NCBI GenBank assembly: GCA_946479335.1
Contig: CAMLFP010000260.1
Coordinates: forward strand, 1 to 7,956
DNA length: 7,956 nucleotides
Direction of reading: 5' to 3'
Origin: an uncultured Archangium sp.
GTDB lineage: Bacteria; Myxococcota; Myxococcia; Myxococcales; Myxococcaceae
Shown: in pieces, positions 6,096 to 7,956 of the stretch
How the letters are laid out: every line of letters begins with the position of its first letter
Numbering within the stretch: the first letter of the stretch is position 1
Translations under genes and position numbers: made by a program
The notes under the pieces: model-generated
What the model was told of the DNA's origin: nothing
What the model saw: only the letters and a program-made list of their open reading frames with translations
Databases searched by the model: none

Positions 6096-7956
6096 ATGCA
6101 ATTGGCCGAAACCACCAGCGGGACCACCACCACCAGCGACAAGCACCTGTTCCTCAACCGCGAGCTCTCGTGGTTGGCGTTCAACGACCGGGTGCTGGCG
6201 GAGGCGCGCAACAGCTCGCTGCCGATCCACGAGCGCAACAAGTTCCTCTCGATCGTCTCCAGCAACCTCGATGAGTTCTTCATGGTGCGGGTGGCGGGCA
6301 TCCGCCAGCAGCTGCAGGGCGGCGTGGCGGAGCTGCCGGCCGACGGCATGGTGCCCGGCGAGCAACTGGCGGCGATCTCCGAGCGCACGCACAAGATGGT
6401 CGAGGAGCAGTACGCGGTGTGGAACCGCGAGCTGGTGCCGCTGCTGGCCGCCAACGGGCTGCAGGTGCTCTCCCGCGAGTCGTTGAGCGCGGAGCAGAAG
6501 ACCGCCGCGAAGAGCTGGTTCCAGTCGAACGTCTTCCCCGCGCTGACGCCGCTGGCCGTCGACCCCGGCCACCCCTTCCCCCACCTGCGGAACAAGTCGC
6601 TCAACGTCGCCATCGTGGTGCGCCGGGGCAGCCAGCGCAGAAAGAAGGACCTCGGCGAGTCGTCGCTCGCGGTGGTGCAGGTGCCCGCGGTGTTGCCGCG
6701 CCTGGTGCCGCTGCCGTCGACCACGGGGAGCGCGTTCTTGCTGCTCGAGGAGCTGATCGCGCTGCAGGCGGCAGACCTCTTCCCCGGGTTCGCGGTCGAG
6801 CAGACCTGCGCCTTCCGCCTCACGCGCAACTGGGACCTCGACATCGACGAGGAGGAGTCGCAGGACCTGCTGGCGTCGATCCAGCAGGAGCTCCGGCGGC
6901 GCGATCGCGGCGCGGTGGTGCGCCTGGAGCTCGACGTCGCGGCCTCCCCGGCGCTCGAGGCGCAGCTCTCCAGCGCGCTCAAGCTGGCGGCCACCGACGT
7001 GTACCGCGTCGCCGGGCCGCTGCAGCTGCAGGATCTCACGGCCATCGCCGACGCCGATCAACGCCCGGAGAACCGCGTGGAGCCGCTGGTGCCGGCGATC
7101 CCCTCCAGCATCGCGAACGCCGACTCGATGGTGCAGTTGGTCAGTCAGAAAGACGTGCTGCTGCACCACCCCTATGAGTCGTTCGACCCGGTGGTGCGCT
7201 TCATCGAAGAGGCCGCCGACGACCCCAACGTGCTGGCCATCAAGCAGACGCTGTACCGCACCACGGGTGACTCCTCGGTGGCCCGGGCGCTGGTGCGCGC
7301 GTCGGAGAACGGCAAGCAGGTCGCGGTGCTGGTGGAGCTCAAGGCCCGCCTCGACGAGGCCAACAACATCGCCTGGGCGCGCCGCATGGAGGAGAACGGC
7401 GTGCACGTCGTCTACGGCCTCATCGGCCTCAAGACGCACTGCAAGGTGACGCTGGTGGTGCGCCGCGAGGGCAACGGCATCCGCCGGTACGTGCACCTCG
7501 GCACCGGCAACTACAACTCCGCGACCGCGCGCTCGTACACCGACCTCTCGCTCTTCACCGCGCGCCCGGAGATCGCCGACGACGTCAGCGCGCTCTTCAA
7601 CCTGCTCACCGGCTACTCCACGCAACCGAACTGGAAGCGCCTCGCCGTGGCGCCCACCACGCTGCAGAGCAAGGTGCTGGAGCTCATCGAGCGCGAGGCG
7701 CAGCGCGCGAAGAAGGGCGAGCCGGCGCGCATCCAGGCGAAGCTGAACGCGCTGGTCGACCCGGTCGTCATCCGCGCGCTGTACGCCGCGAGCCAGGCGG
7801 GCGTGGAGATCGACCTGCTGATCCGCGGCATCTGCTGCCTGCGGCCCGGCGTGCCCGGCCTCTCCGAGAAGATCCGCGTGGTGTCGGTGGTCGACCGCTT
7901 CCTCGAGCACACGCGCGCGTTCGCCTTCGGGGTCGGCGCGCAGACCGACGTGTTCA
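6096..7956 (+). CDS. ppk1: Polyphosphate kinase 1 (3' end outside window)
   Basis: From ATG 6096 the frame is open to the right edge, giving 620 residues. E. coli PPK has 688, so I expect roughly 70-100 residues to be missing. After a Thr-rich leader (about 1-15), the protein begins the typical LFLNRELSWLAFNDRVL, followed by SSNLDEFFMVRVAG and the long helical N domain with TPLAVDPGHPFPHL. The catalytic phospholipase D-like half contains KQTLYRT with R388 and ELKARLDE with R418, the positions of E. coli Arg375 and Arg405. H448 in GLKTHCKV corresponds to the autophosphorylated His435. Next come HLGTGNYN and H605 in DRFLEHTR (E. coli His592). The relative spacing of R388, R418 and H448 equals that in E. 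coli. It reversibly moves the gamma-phosphate of ATP onto polyphosphate. All catalytic residues in view are intact. The gene is divergent from ppx rather than in a ppk-ppx operon as in E. coli. Confidence 0.96.
   Translation, partial: MQLAETTSGTTTTSDKHLFLNRELSWLAFNDRVLAEARNSSLPIHERNKFLSIVSSNLDEFFMVRVAGIRQQLQGGVAELPADGMVPGEQLAAISERTHKMVEEQYAVWNRELVPLLAANGLQVLSRESLSAEQKTAAKSWFQSNVFPALTPLAVDPGHPFPHLRNKSLNVAIVVRRGSQRRKKDLGESSLAVVQVPAVLPRLVPLPSTTGSAFLLLEELIALQAADLFPGFAVEQTCAFRLTRNWDLDIDEEESQDLLASIQQELRRRDRGAVVRLELDVAASPALEAQLSSALKLAATDVYRVAGPLQLQDLTAIADADQRPENRVEPLVPAIPSSIANADSMVQLVSQKDVLLHHPYESFDPVVRFIEEAADDPNVLAIKQTLYRTTGDSSVARALVRASENGKQVAVLVELKARLDEANNIAWARRMEENGVHVVYGLIGLKTHCKVTLVVRREGNGIRRYVHLGTGNYNSATARSYTDLSLFTARPEIADDVSALFNLLTGYSTQPNWKRLAVAPTTLQSKVLELIEREAQRAKKGEPARIQAKLNALVDPVVIRALYAASQAGVEIDLLIRGICCLRPGVPGLSEKIRVVSVVDRFLEHTRAFAFGVGAQTDVF

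Noticed and set aside
6027..7910. Very long minus-strand open frame antisense to ppk1, continuous with ppx (1136 codons in total).
   Set aside because: The sense strand is unmistakable ppk1 with all catalytic motifs. The antisense product is low-complexity Arg/Leu/His/Val/Gln-rich sequence, as expected when G/C third positions remove stop codons. Real Ppx begins at 6026.

Overview
The window is high-GC bacterial DNA: G or C fills most third codon positions in every gene. It looks like a myxobacterium or close relative (Myxococcota). The grounds are codon usage, a small stand-alone PilZ protein of a type common in that group, and a Cys-containing secreted-type protein resembling nothing I can name. 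The taxon is an inference; no rRNA or other marker is present.

Layout. Positions 1-423 hold the 3' end of an unrecognised gene (+). It converges on and overlaps a small PilZ-domain gene (417-734, -). Divergent from PilZ is a two-component pair, a PhoB-type response regulator (787-1467, +) and a PhoR-type histidine kinase (1464-2783, +), which overlap by ATGA. A calcineurin-like metallophosphoesterase with an unusual Pro/acidic tail follows (2835-3761, +), then a second PhoB-type regulator with no kinase beside it (3825-4520, +). That regulator converges on and overlaps a full-length Ppx/GppA exopolyphosphatase with an HD domain (4500-6026, -). Divergent from ppx is ppk1, polyphosphate kinase (6096-7956, +), cut by the right edge. 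No mobile elements, tRNA, rRNA or CRISPR were seen.

How it fits together. This is a phosphate-sensing and polyphosphate locus: one kinase, two PhoB-like regulators, a phosphoesterase, and the enzymes that make and break polyphosphate. The Pst transporter and PhoU are not in the window. The most interesting non-coding signal is a run of 7-bp repeats at 11-bp steps (3762-3790), in the geometry of a PHO box, just upstream of the second PhoB gene. A 15/18-bp match to its first two units lies in the ppx-ppk1 gap (6072-6089, minus strand). This suggests, but does not prove, that the second regulator is autoregulated and that polyphosphate metabolism is under Pho control. The genes are known families; any novelty lies in the arrangement and regulation.
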